From: CAVSRC01 sp963730325
GTDB taxonomy: Bacteria; Pseudomonadota; Alphaproteobacteria; Rhizobiales; Kaistiaceae
Direction: 5' to 3'
DNA length: 64,000 nt
NCBI GenBank assembly: GCA_963730325.1
Contig: CAVSRC010000016.1
Location: forward strand, 1-64,000
The position numbers and the translations under genes are program-made. The notes under the pieces were generated by a model. The model did not search any database. It had not been told where the DNA came from and saw nothing but the letters and a program-made list of their open reading frames with translations. Shown here one piece after another: positions 62,731 through 64,000 of this stretch. How positions within the stretch are numbered: the first letter of the stretch is position 1; every line of letters begins with the position of its first letter.

Positions 62731-64000
62731 CTAGTGGCCCGCGTGCAGCGGCCTGATCGACGGCATCGGCGGAATCAGCGCGCGCTCGGCCGGCGTGATC
62801 GCCTCAGGATCGATGACCTTGCCCCATTTGGTGCGCGCGGCCATCTCGTCCCGGTTGGCCTTCGACAGGAACGGGCCGCTGTTGGCCGGCTGCCAGCCGC
62901 CGCCCAGCGCCTTGTAGACGGCGATCAGATTGGTCACCACGTCGGCGCGCACCTGGGTCAGCCGCTGCTGGGTGTGGAGCACCACGGTCTCGGTGTTGAG
63001 CACGCGTGAATAGTCGGCGGTGCCCTGCCGGTACTGGTCGAGCGCGATCTTGGCGGCCTTCGACGCCGCCGCCGAGGCGCGCGACAGGTAGAGCACCTGC
63101 TGCTTCGCCTTGAGGAAGGCGGTGAGCGCATCCTCGGTCTCGCGATAGGCCTTCAGCACGGTCTGCTGATAGCTGATGATCGTTTCCTGATAGCGCGCGT
63201 CCTGCACCCGGACATTGTTGATGATGCGGCCGTAGTTGAGGATGTTCCAGGTGATGCCGGGATTGATGAGGCCGGTGAGGCTCTTGCTCGTGAAGAGATC
63301 GCCGAAATCCGACGCCTTGAAACCGATCTGCCCGGTGAAACCGAACTGCGGATAAAGATCCGCCTTGGCGACGCCGATCTGGGCGGACTGCGCCGCGGCG
63401 CGCATCTCGGCGGCGCGAATATCCGGACGCCGCGCCAGCAGGTCGGCCGGAATGCCGACGCCGATCCTGGCCGGCGGATTGGGGATCGCCCCCCACCGAC
63501 GAACGGCGGCGTGGACATCGCCCGCCGGCATGCCGAGCAGGACGGCGAGCGCGTTCTCCGCCTTGGCGAGGTCGGCTTCCAGCGCGGGGATCTCGGCCTT
63601 GGTGTTGTTGAGCAGCGCCGTCGCTTCCTCGACGTCGAGTTCGGTGGTCACGCCGTCCTTGAAGCGCAACTGCGTGATCTTGAGGCTCTCGTTCTGGGTC
63701 TTCACATTGGCGCGCGCCAGCGCCAGCTCCGCCTGAAGCTCGCGGATCGCGACATAGGCGGTGGCGACGTCGCCGACCAGCGTGACGCGGACATCGTCGT
63801 AATTGGCGATCTGCAGCATCAGGTTCGCGGTCGCGGCCTGGACGCCGCGGCGCACCTGACCCCAGATATCGAGCTCCCAACTGGCGTCGAAGCCGGCTGA
63901 CCAGGTCGAGAAATGCGGGTCGAAACCGGGCAGGATGCTGGCGACCTGCTTGGTCAGCCCGACGTCCTTGGAAATCTTCTCGTACTTGTAGTCGATGCCG
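62731..64000 (-). CDS. Outer-membrane efflux factor (NodT/OprM type), 5' end outside the window
   Basis: The 3' part (422 codons) of an RND-type outer-membrane factor. The frame is open to the window edge and includes FDASWELDIWGQVRRG, the typical sequence before the first TolC-like helices, then paired coiled-coil helices (LARANVKTQNESLKITQLRFKDGVTTELDVEEA and the second repeat DQYRQGTADYSRVLNTET) and LLARRPDIRAAE. These proteins form the outer-membrane channel of tripartite drug or metal efflux pumps. The start and lipobox, and probably the pump genes, lie beyond 64000. It converges with chaA. Confidence 0.9.
   Translation of the reverse strand, partial: GIDYKYEKISKDVGLTKQVASILPGFDPHFSTWSAGFDASWELDIWGQVRRGVQAATANLMLQIANYDDVRVTLVGDVATAYVAIRELQAELALARANVKTQNESLKITQLRFKDGVTTELDVEEATALLNNTKAEIPALEADLAKAENALAVLLGMPAGDVHAAVRRWGAIPNPPARIGVGIPADLLARRPDIRAAEMRAAAQSAQIGVAKADLYPQFGFTGQIGFKASDFGDLFTSKSLTGLINPGITWNILNYGRIINNVRVQDARYQETIISYQQTVLKAYRETEDALTAFLKAKQQVLYLSRASAAASKAAKIALDQYRQGTADYSRVLNTETVVLHTQQRLTQVRADVVTNLIAVYKALGGGWQPANSGPFLSKANRDEMAARTKWGKVIDPEAITPAERALIPPMPSIRPLHAGH

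Overview
The window is high-G+C chromosomal DNA from an alphaproteobacterium, most likely of the order Hyphomicrobiales (Rhizobiales). Pointers to this are the rhizobial-type glycerol ABC transporter locus, a DUF2865 protein, class II DAHP synthase, an Atm1-type exporter coupled to an ArsR regulator, the combined PssA/Psd pair and the tRNA-Gln(CUG) sequence. This assignment is inference; there is no rRNA in the window.

Layout. (1) 0.3-14.9 kb is a large glycerol / glycerol-3-phosphate locus. On the minus strand lie a GlpD dehydrogenase, a GlpV binding protein, two ATPases (GlpS, GlpT), two permeases (GlpP, GlpQ), a small membrane protein (GlpU) and the GlpR repressor. Divergently on the plus strand is a second, unrelated-style glycerol-3-phosphate oxidising set: a GlpA-like flavoprotein with a BFD iron-sulfur domain, an FAD/NAD oxidoreductase and a DUF1667 protein fused to an unknown C-terminal domain. 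Glycerol kinase GlpK converges on that set. (2) 14.9-17.9 kb holds a low-information stretch, a 3' fragment of tRNA-Gln, a HAD phosphatase / D-ribulokinase-like pair, and the intact tRNA-Gln; this looks like a tRNA-targeted integration junction. (3) 18-25.5 kb contains a PotABCD-type ABC importer, an EamA exporter, a DapA-like aldolase and a PuuE-type allantoinase. (4) 25.7-30 kb carries phospholipid synthesis genes (pssA, psd) and an ArsR/Atm1 exporter operon with a perfect operator dyad. (5) 30-34.5 kb has a secreted protein, a repeat-rich LysM protein, a LOG-family enzyme and an MFS transporter. (6) 34.6-39.4 kb holds citramalate synthase, two GFA-family proteins, a VOC protein with a histone-H1-like tail, and a cysS gene broken by several indels. 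(7) 39.7-46 kb has a frameshifted lytic transglycosylase, a zinc importer znuACB behind a Zur-like palindrome, a DUF2865 protein and an L,D-transpeptidase. (8) 46-55.6 kb includes a RecD-like helicase, nadE, twin diguanylate cyclases, a dienelactone hydrolase and a NEW3-protein/ABC-2 exporter operon. (9) 55.8-64 kb has DAHP synthase, glutathione reductase, rpiA, gph, tRNA-Val, a ChaA antiporter and the 3' part of an outer-membrane efflux factor that runs off the window.

How the glycerol genes would work together (inference from families): the ABC system imports glycerol, GlpK phosphorylates it, and the product can be oxidised either by quinone-linked GlpD or by the three-component flavoprotein/iron-sulfur set. 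GlpR is the obvious controller, and TTTCG/CGAAA half-sites sit in the shared promoter region. Notable sequence-level features are complementary defects in the two ATPases (one consensus and one degenerate ATP site expected), long hairpins placed directly after both binding-protein genes, and the unusual length of the DUF1667 protein. No CRISPR array, complete insertion sequence or prophage was seen.
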